Shown here: positions 25,102 through 35,690 of the stretch, piece after piece
Layout: every line of letters starts with the position of its first letter
Position numbering within the stretch: the stretch's first letter is position 1
From: DASTFY01 sp963813375
GTDB lineage: Bacteria; Actinomycetota; Acidimicrobiia; Acidimicrobiales; Ilumatobacteraceae
Assembly (NCBI GenBank): GCA_963813375.1
Contig: CAWEYT010000005.1
Coordinates: forward strand, 1 to 64,000
Reading direction: 5' to 3'
Length of the DNA: 64,000 bases
Position numbers and translations under genes: made by a program
Notes under the pieces: model-generated
What the model saw: the letters and a program-made list of their open reading frames with translations, nothing else
Databases searched by the model: none
What the model was told of the DNA's origin: nothing

Positions 25102-28100
25102 CTACTCGCAGAGCGCGCGGTGCTGGCGGCCGGGCAGGTAACGATCCCACTCCTCGTCGGTCAGGTCGCGCCCGGCGATGGAGCAGGCCGCCGTCCTCCA
25201 GCTCGACGGATCGAGGTTCCACAGCACGGACGCTCCCGGGAAGCCCGGCGCCATCACCGAGTCGCCGGACGGAGAGAACGCGGGCCGGCTACCGATGAGG
25301 TGATCCACGACGAACGTCTGGTAGCTGTACGGCACCCGACCGCCGGTGAGTCGGGTCCCGAGCAGCACGCCGCTGCGGGCGTCCCAGAGCTGCGTGGTCG
25401 AGAAGCCCAGGGTGGTGCCGACCAGCAATGTGCCGTCGGGCGAGTAGGCCACGCCGTACACGCCGTTGGGATCGCCTTCGAGCAGCCCACCGACGGGCTC
25501 GTGCGTGCCCAGGTCGTACTGGCGCACAGCGCCGCTGGCGAGGCCCACCGCGACTCGGGCGCCGTCGGGACTGAAGTCGAGCGACGTGATGGGCGAGTCG
25601 ACGTTCTCGATCGGTGGGCCGGACTCCCTCCCGTCGGCCACCGAGTAGAGGTGCAGCAGGTTGTTGTAGGTGATGACGCCCACCGTCCGGCCGTCCCGGG
25701 AGTACGCCAGGCCGATCGCCGGCTCGTTCAGCTCGATGGTGGGCGCAGCCGCGGCGCCGCTGTCGGGATCGACGAAGCGCACGGCCCCGGAGCCGGGACC
25801 CGAGCTTTCGAAGGGCTCTCGGCTGCCGTCGATCGCCACCGCGAGGGTCCGGCCATCGGGTGAGAAGGCGATCTCAGTGGCCCGCCCGCTGACGTCGATG
25901 GATCGGCGATGCTGGCCGTCGAGACCGGCCACGAGCAATGTCTCGGAGCCGCCTGCAGCCAACCGTGGATGTGTCGGGTCGACGTCCACCGAGAGCACCT
26001 CTCCCTCGACCGGGATGGTCGTCAGGACGTCACCGCTACCGCCGTCGCGCACGACGACAGTGCCGTCGAGCGCGCCGGTCACGAGGCGGGAGCCGTCCGT
26101 GTTGAAGGCCGCCTCGGTGACGGGTGTCTCCTGTCCGGGTAGGGCGATCCCGATCGAGCGGGTGCCGTCGAGGCGCCAGAGTGCGCCGGTGCGATCGAGG
26201 CCGGTCGTCGCGAGCCGGGTGCCGCCGGCATCGAATGACACATCGGTGATCGCGGACGCGCTGGCCGCGAGCGGCGGGCCCAACGGGTCGCCGGTGACCA
26301 CGTCGTAGAGCTGGGTCCGGCCGTCGAGCCGGCCGGTCGCGAGGAGGGCGCCGTCAGGAGAGAGCTCGAGGGTCGTGACGGCGCTCTCGGCGACGTCAAT
26401 GTGGCGCTTCAGTGCGCCCGTGGCCGCGTCGACGATGAAGACGCCCGCGGCCTCGGTGGCGACTGCGATCGTGGTGTCGTCGGTCCCCAAGGCCACGTCG
26501 GTGATGAAGCCGATGTCGTCGTCGGTCAGCGACGCCACGTCGAGCGGCCGACCGAGCGGGGTTCGGTCAGCGGTGCGGAAGGACGGCGACTGTTCCGTCC
26601 GGCAGCGGCAGCGCGGCCAGCGCGCCATCTCGGCTCACGACGAAGGTGCGGTCACCCGAGTACTGCTCGTGGAGGGGCCAGATGCTCTCCGGCGTCCAGG
26701 ACGCCGCGTCCCACACCACCACCTCGTCCTTGGGGGGCCGATCGCTCGCAGGTCCGCCCTGGGTGAAGAGGCGGGTCCCGTCGGCGGAGAACGCTGCTGA
26801 TGTCAGCGCTCCGGCCGGGCTCTCGACGGTGCGTGTGCAGCGTGCGGCTGAGCAGGTCCCACACATGGAGGCGACCCGCGCCCAGGCCGTCGGCCGTCTG
26901 ATAGACCGCGGGCACCGCCAGCCAACGGCCATCCGGGCTGATGGCTGCGGACAGGCTGATGTCGTCGCCGTTGCGGAGCACGTCGACGCGCCGACGCGTC
27001 GCCGTGTCCCATAGGATCGTGCCGGTGCCATCGGAGGTCGGCGTGACCAGCAGTGTGCCGTCGGGCGAGAACACGGCCGCCTCCAACCCTGACTCCGCTC
27101 CGTAGATCAGCCCCTCCAGCATCGGGTGGGCCTGGACCGCCTGGAGCAGCGTGGCCCGAGTGTCAGCCGTGTCGTCGAGGTCGAACGCGGCCGCAGCCAG
27201 CAGCAGGCCGAGGTCAGGTTGGCGATCGACGACGCTGCGGGCCACCGCGGCGACGCGGGCGATGTCGGCCAGGTCGCGCGACCGCGATGCCTCGCTCTGC
27301 CGGCGGACGGCCACGCCGCCCGCGATCAGCGCGACGACGAGCGCGGCGGCGACCCCGATGAGAAGCCCTCGCAGCCGCCGATTGGTGCGCGCCTGGGCCC
27401 GCTGATCACGCTCTTGCGCGGCGACGCTGGCCGAGAGGAACTCCGCCGCCAGGGGCGGGACCTCGACGGGATCGACGCGGTCCGCCCACTCGACGGCGGC
27501 GGCCAACCGAGGCCCCCGGTACAGCTCGGCGGGATCGCGCTCGAGCGCTTCCCACCCGGTGGCCGCGGCCATCAGGTGCCGCTGCTGACGGCGCCCGTCA
27601 CGGTCCTCCTCGAGCCACGCTCGCAATCGCGGCCACTCGCGAAGCAGCGCCTCGTGGGCCACCTCGACGCTCTGGCCGTCGACGGTCACGAGTCGGGCGC
27701 TCGCCATGGCGTCGAGCAGGGTCGCAATGGCGGCGCTGCTGCCCGCCGGCGTGAGCTCGGCCAGCGTCGCTCGCCTGCGGCTGTCCTCGCTCCCCTCACC
27801 TGGATCGGTCAGGGCGAGGAAGGTGCGCCGGGCCAGCTCCTGCTCGCTCGGACCGAGCGCGCCGTACACCTGCTCGGCAGTCGTGGCGATGGCCGCTCGC
27901 ACGCCCCCGCTCGCACGGTATGCCTCGAACGTCAGCGTGCGACCGTCTCGGTGCTCCCACGTGGCGCGCAGCGCGTGCGACAGCAGGGGCAGCGCACCCG
28001 GTTCCCCACTGACCTCCCCGACGAGCACGTCGACCAGCGCCGGTTCGATGCGCAGCCGGGCCACCGCAGCCGGTCCGGTGATCGCCTGGCGCAGCTCGTC

Positions 28101-29861
28101 GTCGCTCATCGGGCTGAGCAGGATCTGGTTGGCGGCCAGCGCCCGGGCGAAGGCCGCGTGCTCGGCGCCCCTGCCGTAGAAGTCCGCCCGCAACCCCGCT
28201 GCGACCGGGCCCGTCCGTTCGACCAACGAGTCGAGGAACGCTGAACGACGATCGGCGTCGTCGCAGAGCGTGAACACTTCCTCGAGCTGATCGACCACGA
28301 GGAGATCGGGGCCGTCGGGCGCCGGTTCGGGCTCGGCACCCGGGGTGATCACCGTCGCACCGCCCCACGCTGCCGACAGCCCGGCGCGCAGGACCGAAGA
28401 CTTGCCGCTGCCGCTCGCACCGACGAGCGCGACGAACGACTGCGATCGCAGGCGCTGAACGAGGTCATTGACCACCCCGTCGCGTCCGAAGAAGCGGTCC
28501 GCGTCCTCGCGCTCGAACGCGGGCAGACCTGGATACGGGCACACCGTCGCCGCGGGTGGCGCGTCGACGCCGGGTGCCGACAGCGCGTAGACCTGCTCGG
28601 TGGTGTGCTGCCCGAGCAGGCGGTGCGGGCCGAGCTCGACGAGCGTCGTGTCGGCCCTGAGCCCCGCTGCGACAAGCGAGGCCGTCGTGCCCGACAGCAC
28701 GATCTGACCGCCGTCGGCCAGCCCGCGCAGTTGGGCTGCGATCCTGAGCGTGGCCCCGACGTAGTCGCCGCTTCGCTGCTCAGCCTCGCCGGAGTGCAGC
28801 GCGACGCGGACTCGCGACGCCATCGGCTCGCCCTCGGTGCCGTCCGTGGCGACCGGCAGGCGTTGCTGGAGCGCGATCGCCGCTGCGACCGCGTCGAGGG
28901 CAGCCGGGAACACCGAGACAGTGGCGTCGCCTTCACCGATCGACTTGACGCAGCGTCCACGGTGGGCTTCCACGACGTCCGCTACGAGCTCGTCGTGGCG
29001 GACCAGCGCCCGAGCCATGCCGGCCGGGTCTGCCTCCCACAGCGCGGCCGAGCCCTCGATCTCCGTGAGGCAGAACGTCAGGACGCCCGTCGGCAGCGTC
29101 GAACCCCACCCGGCGCGCAACTGCTCGACGAACTCGCCTGCCGTCGCCGGCCGGCGAGCAGGGTCGGTCGCCAGGCCAAGCCGCAGGCTGGCTTCGAGCT
29201 GCTCGGCCGCGGCAGGGTCGATGCCCTCCCACTCCGGGCGGATCCCGCATGGCGGGGCGCCCGTGAGCAGGGCAAAGGCAGTGGCGGCCAGCGAGTACAC
29301 GTCGGTCGACCTCGAGGCGGGCACGCCCGCGGCGAGCTCTGGCGCGGCATAACCACGCGTGCCGCCTTGCCGGCGAGAAGTACCCGGCACGGAGGACCAG
29401 CCGAAGTCGACGAGCACCACCCGCCCACCCGTGGTGAGAACGAGATTGGCCGGCTTGACGTCGCCGTGCACCAGGCAGGGATCCTGGGTGTGGATGTGGG
29501 TGAGTGCAGACGCCACGTCGGCCAGCCAGGGCAGCACGCTGGACGGCGCCAGACCGGGACGGCCGCGCGCCCGGAGGAGCTTCGAGAGGTCGATGCCCTC
29601 GATCCAGTCCATGGCGATCACGTACTGGTCACCGTCGAAGAAGTCCTCCCGCACGAGGGGCAGGTTCGGGTGGGGGGCGACACCGAGCAGCAGTCGCGCC
29701 TCGTGCAGCAGCTGCTCACGCTCGGACTCATCGTGTACGGCGCGCACCTTCAGAGCCACCAACCGCTCGTGCTGGCGGTCGATCGCCTTGAGCAGCCTGC
29801 CCTCGCCCCCCTGACCGACGACCTCGATGGGCTCGTAACGGTCCCGCACCAACACGGTCAT
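25102..29861 (-). CDS. Ser/Thr kinase-cyclase-nSTAND1-WD40 signalling protein (frameshifted)
   Basis: A ~1,590-residue multidomain protein. Residues 10-260: protein kinase with VGQGGEG, VALKV, HGDVKPANL and DFGW. About 270-400: class III cyclase-like domain (TEIEGSAALWE, KSIGEGDATVSVF) with Glu at both expected metal Asp positions. About 440-760: nSTAND1 NTPase starting CPYPGLPAFEREDADRFFGR with Walker A GASGSGKS and LLVVDQLEEVF. A membrane segment follows near 845-868, then WD40 repeats (FSPDGTLLV, LWD) to the end. Frame changes near 26820 and 26575 lie in the WD40 part. ATG 29861 has GGGGAGGGG upstream. It is divergent from an FHA protein. Confidence 0.85.
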
Positions 29862-29909
29862 CACCCCTCCCCGCTGCTGCACAAACTACGCGTTCCGAGC
29901 TTCCCTACG

Positions 29910-30530
29910 ATGAGTGGCGTGGGCGAGGAGAGCCAGGCCGAGGTGGAGATCTGGCGACTTTCGGGTCGCTCGGTCGTCACGCTCGAGGGCAACCGGGTGA
30001 CGGTAGGCAAGGCGAGTGAGAACACGATCGCGCTCGAGGGCGATCCAACCCTGAGCCGCCTCCACGCGGTCCTCGAGCGCTTCGATGCCGGCTGGTGTGT
30101 CAGCGACCTCGGCTCCTCGAACGGGACCTTCGTCAACGGCGAGCGGATCTGGTCGTCCCAGCGGCTCCGCCACGGCGACGAGCTCCGCGTCGGGCAGACG
30201 CGGTTGCTGTTCCGCAACAGCGCCGACGTCGGCTTCACCGCGACCGCGGCCGAGGAGGGTCCGCCGCTGTTGACGCCCAGAGAGCACGACGTGCTCGTCG
30301 TGCTGTGCCGCCCACTGCTGGACCGGGACATGTTCACCGAGCCGGCCAGCGTGAAGGAGATCGCCACCGAGCTCGTCATCAGCGAGGCGGCGGTGAAGCA
30401 GCACCTGGTGAACCTGTACGCGAAGTTCGGGGTACAGGACACGGCGCAGCATCGACGGTCCCGTCTGGCCAACGAAGCGCTGCGGCGGGCAGCGGTGACG
30501 CTGACAGACCTGCGCCGCCCCGACGCGTAG
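29910..30530 (+). CDS. FHA domain protein with C-terminal HTH
   Basis: A 206-residue protein. The FHA domain spans about residues 20-100 with TVGKASENTIALEGDPTLSR, HAVLERFDAGWCVSDLGSSN and GTFVNGERI, all the phosphothreonine-pocket landmarks. The C-terminal part, LTPREHDVLVVLCRPLL, EIATELVISEAAVKQHLVNL and YAKFGV, is a LuxR/GerE-like helix-turn-helix. It starts 48 bp from the divergent kinase gene, so it is a probable phospho-dependent transcriptional partner of that kinase. Confidence 0.85.
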   Translation: MSGVGEESQAEVEIWRLSGRSVVTLEGNRVTVGKASENTIALEGDPTLSRLHAVLERFDAGWCVSDLGSSNGTFVNGERIWSSQRLRHGDELRVGQTRLLFRNSADVGFTATAAEEGPPLLTPREHDVLVVLCRPLLDRDMFTEPASVKEIATELVISEAAVKQHLVNLYAKFGVQDTAQHRRSRLANEALRRAAVTLTDLRRPDA

Positions 30531-30564
30531 GTCGAGGCGGCGGAGGTGACTCGGTCGATCGTCG

Positions 30565-31401
30565 TCACTCGGCGCACAGCTGGTCTTCGTACGCGACCAC
30601 CCGCCGGTACGAGTCGACGATGGCGGGGTCCCACGACTGCAGGATCGCGAGGTCGGACGCCGGTCCATCGATGAACAAACGGCGCATGTCGTAGCCGTGG
30701 CGCTCGAGCGTGGGCACGACCTTGCTACTCATGAAGGTCGCGATGGCCTCGACGTCGTCGTGGATCTCAGGCGGAGCGGCGGCGACCCCGGCTTCGTACA
30801 AGCCGGTGAAGTCGGGCGAGGTCACGAACGCCTTCACGGACTCGGGGCTCCAGTCGCTGGCCGTCTGATCCGCGGTGTCGTCGAGCGTCTTCGACGCCTC
30901 GCAGTAGTCGGCGTCGACGGGGCCGGCGAACGTGACGTCGGCGGCGGCCGGCTGTCCGGTCATGCAGGTGCGTGCCTCGTAATCGTGGATGCGGTCCTGT
31001 GCCGCGGCGAGGTCGGGCGGCGGCTCCTGGACGGCCTGCTCCTCCGGCGTCGCTTCAGCCATGATGCGGTCGATGGAGTAGCCGTACTTCTCGAGGACTG
31101 GGACGACCGTGCTCTCGAACGCCGAAGACGTCATCTTCCAGTCGTTGGCGATCTCGGCGGGTGTCTCCTTGGCGGCCTTGGCGTTGAACGCTACGTACTC
31201 GCCGATGTAGGTCTTCAGTTGCGCGGGGTCGCTCTCGTCGATGGTGGTCATCTCGTGAGCGGTCCAGCCGCGCACGGTCTTGCAGTAGGTGCTGTCGGCG
31301 GCGCTGGACGAGCCGTTGCCCCTTCCGCCGCCGCAGGCGGAGACGATGGTGGCAGCAGACAAGACCAGGCCGAGTGCGGTGGGGATGCGGTGTGTAGTCA
31401 T
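30565..31401 (-). CDS. Lipoprotein with two homologous halves
   Basis: A 278-residue exported lipoprotein. The signal MTTHRIPTALGLVLSAATIV leads into the lipobox SAC followed by GGG. The mature part consists of two ~120-residue repeats, each with YC at the start (YCKTVRGW; YCEASKTL), a central VVPxLExxGY (VVPVLEKYGYSIDR; VVPTLERHGYDMRR) and a closing Cys (EARTC; EDQLC), suggesting one disulfide per repeat. No family name is recognised. It is convergent with the FHA gene. Confidence 0.72.
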   Translation of the reverse strand: MTTHRIPTALGLVLSAATIVSACGGGRGNGSSSAADSTYCKTVRGWTAHEMTTIDESDPAQLKTYIGEYVAFNAKAAKETPAEIANDWKMTSSAFESTVVPVLEKYGYSIDRIMAEATPEEQAVQEPPPDLAAAQDRIHDYEARTCMTGQPAAADVTFAGPVDADYCEASKTLDDTADQTASDWSPESVKAFVTSPDFTGLYEAGVAAAPPEIHDDVEAIATFMSSKVVPTLERHGYDMRRLFIDGPASDLAILQSWDPAIVDSYRRVVAYEDQLCAE

Positions 31402-31588
31402 GCCCCGACGATGCGCTCGTCCGCGTCCCGATCGCCATCGGCGGTCAGACGGTGCGTGCCTCACCGCTGGCAACGTGAACCTTGCCGAGGGGCAAGGTGT
31501 CGGCATCGCAGGGGCGTCGCCACGCCACGTCCATGGTGCGGTCGTGGAGGTCGGTTTGCGCGAGTCGCGGGATCATCGTCCCATGCCG

Positions 31589-32218
31589 TCACGTCGCGGC
31601 GGGGGCGTTGCCGGCGCGGAGCTCACGGACGATGGTGTCGATCACCCACGCCACCACCGGGCCCGACTCGGTCCCCGGCACGCCGAACTCCTCCCGCATC
31701 CGCAGCCACGCCTGCGTCGACGCCAGGCAGCGGATCACGGCCGCGATGCGGAGCTGCTCGCGCTCACCGAGCTCGGGCAGTTCCTTCGCCAGCAACTTCC
31801 GCATCTCGCGCGTGTTGGTCCGGGTGCCGGCGGCGAAGCGGCGCGGATCGGCGTTGAACACCGCCTCGGCCCGAGCGGTCACGTAGTGCTCATCGAGGAG
31901 CTCCATGAGGCGACGGCCGGTGGGAGCGAGGGCGTCGAGACCGTCCGCTGCGAACGATGGCTTGACGCCGTCGAGCTGAGGCAGCCGTTGCGTCAACCCC
32001 TCGAGCAGCGCCTCTCGATCGGGGAAGTGGCGATACACCGTGCGCTCCGAGACCCCGGCTTCCGCGGCGATGTCGCGAGTGGTCACCTCGTCGGCGCGTC
32101 GATCGCCGAGCAGGGTGGTGACGGCGTCGAGGATGAGCTCCCGAGTCTGGGCCACCTGACGTTCGCGCAACGTCGAGGTGTAGGGCTTGCGCTCGGATCG
32201 GTTTGGCGCCTCGCTCAT
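31589..32218 (-). CDS. TetR/AcrR family transcriptional regulator
   Basis: A 209-residue TetR. The HTH includes RELILDAVTTLLGDRRADEV, TTRDIAAEAGVSERTVYRHF and PDREALLEGL. The C-terminal region is a typical actinobacterial ligand-binding domain ending REFGVPGTE-like helices (MREEFGVPGTES). I chose ATG 32218, which has GGAGG upstream; the longer frame reaches into the divergent gene's promoter. It probably controls the divergent PEP-mobile-domain gene. Confidence 0.86.
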   Translation of the reverse strand: MSEAPNRSERKPYTSTLRERQVAQTRELILDAVTTLLGDRRADEVTTRDIAAEAGVSERTVYRHFPDREALLEGLTQRLPQLDGVKPSFAADGLDALAPTGRRLMELLDEHYVTARAEAVFNADPRRFAAGTRTNTREMRKLLAKELPELGEREQLRIAAVIRCLASTQAWLRMREEFGVPGTESGPVVAWVIDTIVRELRAGNAPAAT

Positions 32219-32348
32219 CGGTCCTCCACGCGATGCCGTCACGACCATCTCGGCAGCCATCTGGCGGATCCTGTCATGATGACAACATTTCGATATTGAC
32301 AGCAGACATCTGACATGATTGAGTCGGTCGCGAGCCGAGGGGGCACCA

Positions 32349-34048
32349 ATGATCGACGGCACCACTCACACCGCACCGCCCACCGTGAGGTTCGATCCGC
32401 CGGCGCCCGGGCAGTGGGAGCTCGAGACCGGCCACCACGGGCTTCGGCCGCTGTCCCCCTTCTTGCGCGACACCTATCAGCGAGCGTTCGAAGCAGGCAT
32501 CGTCGAGCTGATGCAGCGCTACGGCCTGCCGCTCGTCACCGTGCAGGCCAAGTTCGTCCACGGCTGCCTGTACATGCGCCCGCTGGCCGTCGGCGAGAAG
32601 CCCGGTTCCACGCCCAAGGCACCGCCGCCGCCGTGGCTGATGAAGCTCGATCGCCCGACTGCACCCCGAGCTGCGCCGACGCGCCAAGACCGCCCAGCAG
32701 GCGTTCGCCGAGCGACGTTGGCGCGACGAGGTCGACCAGTGGTTCGACCGCGACAGGTCAGCGCAGCTGGCGGAGAACCTCGCGCTGCAGGCGGTGGAGC
32801 CCGGCGCGCTCGACGATGTCGAGCTCGCGGCACACGTCACGAGCGCGCTGTCGCACTTCGAACGATCGGCGCGCAGGAATCTGGCGACGCACGGCGGCGA
32901 CCTGGTGCCCACCGGCGACCTGCTGGCGCACTGCGAGCGGTGGGGAATCGGCGCCAACGAGGCGGCAGGTCTGCTCACCGGCAGCTCACCGGCGACGGTC
33001 GAGACGGCCGTCATGCTCGGCCCGGTCGCCAGCGCGATCCGGCACAGCGGGGTGCCGGTGGCCTCGCTCGAGACGGTCGACGACGTACGAGCACTCGGCC
33101 CCGACGCCCGAGCCGCCGTCGACGCCTGGCTCGAGCAGCACATGTGGCGCACGGTCACCAGCGACGACGTCGACCGGGCCACCCTGGCCGAGGTCCCCGC
33201 CCTGCAACTGGCGGCGCTGCTCGGCGCCACCGAGGATCTCGACGTCGCCGAACCCGACGTCGCAGCCGTTCGTGCCCGCGTCCCGGGTGAGCACCGAGCG
33301 CTGTTCGACGAGTTGCTGGCCGAAGCTCGCTACGGACATCGCCAGCGCGACGACATCCGCGGCCTGTGCTGGAACTGGCCGTGCGGGCTGGTGCGGCGCG
33401 CCCTGATGGAAGCCGGGCGACGCTTGCACGCAGCCGGAGGCGTGCACGAGGTTGCGCACGTCGTCGAGCTGTTCCCCGACGAGCTCGACCGTGTGCTGCT
33501 CGGCCGTGTGCGGCAAGGCGCCGACGGACCATCGGCCGACGAGCTCGCCGAGCGTGCTGCCGAGCGCGACCGCATCGAAGCCACACCCCCGCCACGACTG
33601 CTCGGAGAGCCCGAGCCGGCTCCCCCACTCGAAGTGTTCCCGAAGGCGCTGGCTCGCGTCACCGCGGCGATCATGGCCAACCTCCGCGCCGACGTCACGC
33701 CACCGCCACCCGCCGACGACGATTCATCCACCGTGAACGGGATCGGCATCGGCGACACCACCTACTCCGGGCGGGCGTGCGTGGTGCGCGACCTGATGCT
33801 CGCTTTCGACCAGCTCCAGCCGGGCGACGTGCTGGTCGCGCCGTTCACCGGGCCGTCGGTGAACTCGTTGCTGCCCGTGATCGGCGCCCTCGTCGTGGAA
33901 GAAGGCGGAGCGCTGTGCCACTCCGCGATCGTGTGCGCGCGAGTTCGGTCTGGCAGCGGTGATCGGCGCCCACCGAGCCACCTCCCGCATCCCCCACGGC
34001 GCCCAGGTCGAGGTCGATCCCGCGCACGGCACCGTCCGCCTGCTCTGA
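32349..34048 (+). CDS. PEP-utilizing mobile-domain protein (frameshifted)
   Basis: About 566 residues after correcting frame changes near 32650 and 33940. The C-terminal ~90 residues form the swivelling phosphohistidine domain of PEP-utilizing enzymes: SGRACVVRDLMLAFDQLQPG, VAPFTGPSVNSLLP and GGALCHSAIVCA with the phosphorylatable His, then REFGLAAVIGAH. The usual ATP-grasp nucleotide-binding domain and PEP-binding barrel are not visible; the N-terminal 400 residues are helical and unrecognised. It may need a partner for phosphotransfer or be regulatory. Confidence 0.7.
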
Positions 34049-34097
34049 CGCCACGACGCGATCGGACGAGAGCCCAGGTAAGGCCGAGAGTGATGGT

Positions 34098-34484
34098 CTA
34101 CCAAGGGGGGCTCTCCGGGCCGCGGCCCGTGTCGATGATCTCCCAGTTCTCCACCGCCTTCCCCGCGGAGAAGCGCGTGAAGACCACCTCGGGCCACGAG
34201 GCTCGTTCACCGGAGGCCGCATCGGTACCGCTGAAGGTAAGCCGAACGGCGACCATGTCCTCCTCCACGACCATCGGCTCGATCGCCACTCGCACGTCGG
34301 GGAACTGTTCGTGCAAGCCCGCGAAGGCCCGCTTCATTCCCTCGCCACCGCGACCGATGCCCGGCGTTTCGGGGTGAAGCTCGTGCTCTTCAGAGAACAG
34401 GTCGTAGGTCGCGTCCAGGCTCTTCTCGTTGATCACATGCTCCATGATTCGGCGCATGGCGGCCTTGTTCTCGTCGGCTTCCAC
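34098..34484 (-). CDS. SnoaL-like ester cyclase family protein
   Basis: A 128-residue protein with the NTF2-like alpha+beta fold of SnoaL polyketide cyclases. It has MRRIMEHVINEKSLDATYDL, HPETPGIGRGGEGMKRAFAG, FPDVRVAIEPMVVEEDMVAV and RLTFSGTD. The C-terminal VENWEIIDTG is typical of the family. Substrate unknown. It is convergent with the PEP-mobile-domain gene. Confidence 0.82.
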   Translation of the reverse strand: MEADENKAAMRRIMEHVINEKSLDATYDLFSEEHELHPETPGIGRGGEGMKRAFAGLHEQFPDVRVAIEPMVVEEDMVAVRLTFSGTDAASGERASWPEVVFTRFSAGKAVENWEIIDTGRGPESPPW

Positions 34485-34571
34485 TGGCCAGCCTCCTCGT
34501 TCTCGCTTCCAGGCCCGCAGACACTACGGAGCACCGCTACCGGTCACCGACCCCATGCGTGGGCGTCGATC

Positions 34572-35215
34572 TCAGCGGCGCAGGAAGGCGAGCACCGCGA
34601 GCACTCGGCGATGGGACGACGCGGACTCATCGAGGCGGAGCTTGAGGAAGATCTGGGTGACATGGGCCTCGACGGTGCGCTCCGCGATGAACAGGCGCTC
34701 GGCGATCGCCTTGTTCGACAGGCCTTCCGCGACGAGTGACAGCACTTCACGTTCGCGCGGGCTCAGGTCGGCGATCGGATCCTGGCGCCGGCGACGGCCG
34801 AACAGGCTGGAAACGATCGTCGGGTCGACCACGGTCTCCCCCTCGGCCACCCGTCGGACGGCATCGATCAGCACGTCGACGCGAGCACGCGGTCCTTCAG
34901 CAGGTAGCCGACCTGCTCGGGGTGTGTTTCGAGCAACCGCATCGCGTAGCTCGGCTCGAGGTACTGCGACAGCACGAGAACCCCGACGGTCGGGTGGTCT
35001 TCGCGGATGCGCTGCGCGGCACGCAGCCCTTCGTCGGTGTGGGTCGGAGGCATCCTGATGTCGACGATGGCCACGTCGGGCTCGGTGTCACCCACGACGC
35101 GCAGGAGGCCGTCGGCATCCTCGGCCTGACCGACGACGTCGATGCCGCCATCGCGGAAGACGTGCACGATGCCTTCGCGGATCAGCAACGTGTCGTCGGC
35201 GACTACGACCCGCAT
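34572..35215 (-). CDS. NarL/LuxR-type response regulator (frameshifted)
   Basis: Receiver domain MRVVVADDTLLIREGIVHVF with VAIVDIRMPPTHTDEG as phosphorylation region, VLVLSQYLEPSYAMRLLE and YLLKDR. After a frame change near 34885, DAVRRVAEGETVVDP leads to a LuxR HTH (LSPREREVLSLVAEGLSNKA, AERTVEAHVTQIFLKL). The usual partner kinase would precede it; only its membrane N-terminus remains at 35390-35690, separated by a duplicated segment. Confidence 0.82.
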
Positions 35216-35233
35216 GGGATCTCGGCACAGGGG

Positions 35234-35389
35234 TCCGCTGGGAGACTTTGGTGGTCGATGGGCGATGCTGGAGCAAACCGCCGTCTTCGGTGAGGATGCG
35301 GACGTGAAGGTCGTGCACGAGGACGGGCGTGGCCTCCCGTCGGACAATCCGCGTGAAGCGAGTCCTCGCGCTCGCGGCGTGCGCGGTGG
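35234..35389. repeat. Direct repeat copy 1 (duplicated promoter/signal-peptide segment)
   Basis: About 156 bp nearly identical to 36070-36229, same orientation. It ends with a copy of the GTG start and first signal-peptide codons of the gene at 36190 (VKRVLALA), but the frame then runs into the truncated kinase. It separates the response regulator from the kinase remnant and so marks a duplication or insertion that removed the kinase body. Confidence 0.8.
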
Positions 35390-35690
35390 TGATGAGCACA
35401 TGCACGAGCGGCCCACGATGGAGATAGAGCAACGACGGCGCGAGGTTGCCGAGAAACCAGGTGAACCCGGTGGCGGCGAGGAGCCCGCCGGTGCCCGGGC
35501 GCCGGGGCCAGGCGTACGCGCCGGCGCCGATGCAGGTGAGCCCGACGACGAGATCGGGGAGCCAGTGCCGGACGTCGCCTCGATCGAACGCCGCCACCTC
35601 TGATGCGAGACCGAACGCGACACCGCTCAGCCACAACACGATCGCGGGTGACGGGCTGCGGCTAGTCAAGAAGCTCAGCGAGGGCCGCAC
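35390..35690 (-). pseudogene. Truncated sensor kinase, membrane N-terminus only
   Basis: About 100 residues with hydrophobic segments (IVLWLSGVAFGLASEV, LVVGLTCIGAGAYAWP, GLLAATGFTWFLGNLAPSLL), the usual input region of NarX-like kinases, then YLHRGPLVHVL. It is cut off at the duplicated segment; no dimerisation or ATPase domain remains. It overlaps the stop of the receiver gene upstream, which suggests an original receiver-kinase-regulator operon. Confidence 0.6.

Noticed and set aside
30095..30694. Out-of-frame reading over the FHA gene.
   Set aside because: The FHA and HTH motifs are all in the other frame; this one is Arg/Ala-rich without motifs.
35088..35690. Reading the kinase remnant plus the duplicated segment as one 200-residue protein.
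   Set aside because: The part beyond about residue 100 is the reverse strand of a duplicated promoter/signal-peptide region, so it is not native kinase sequence.
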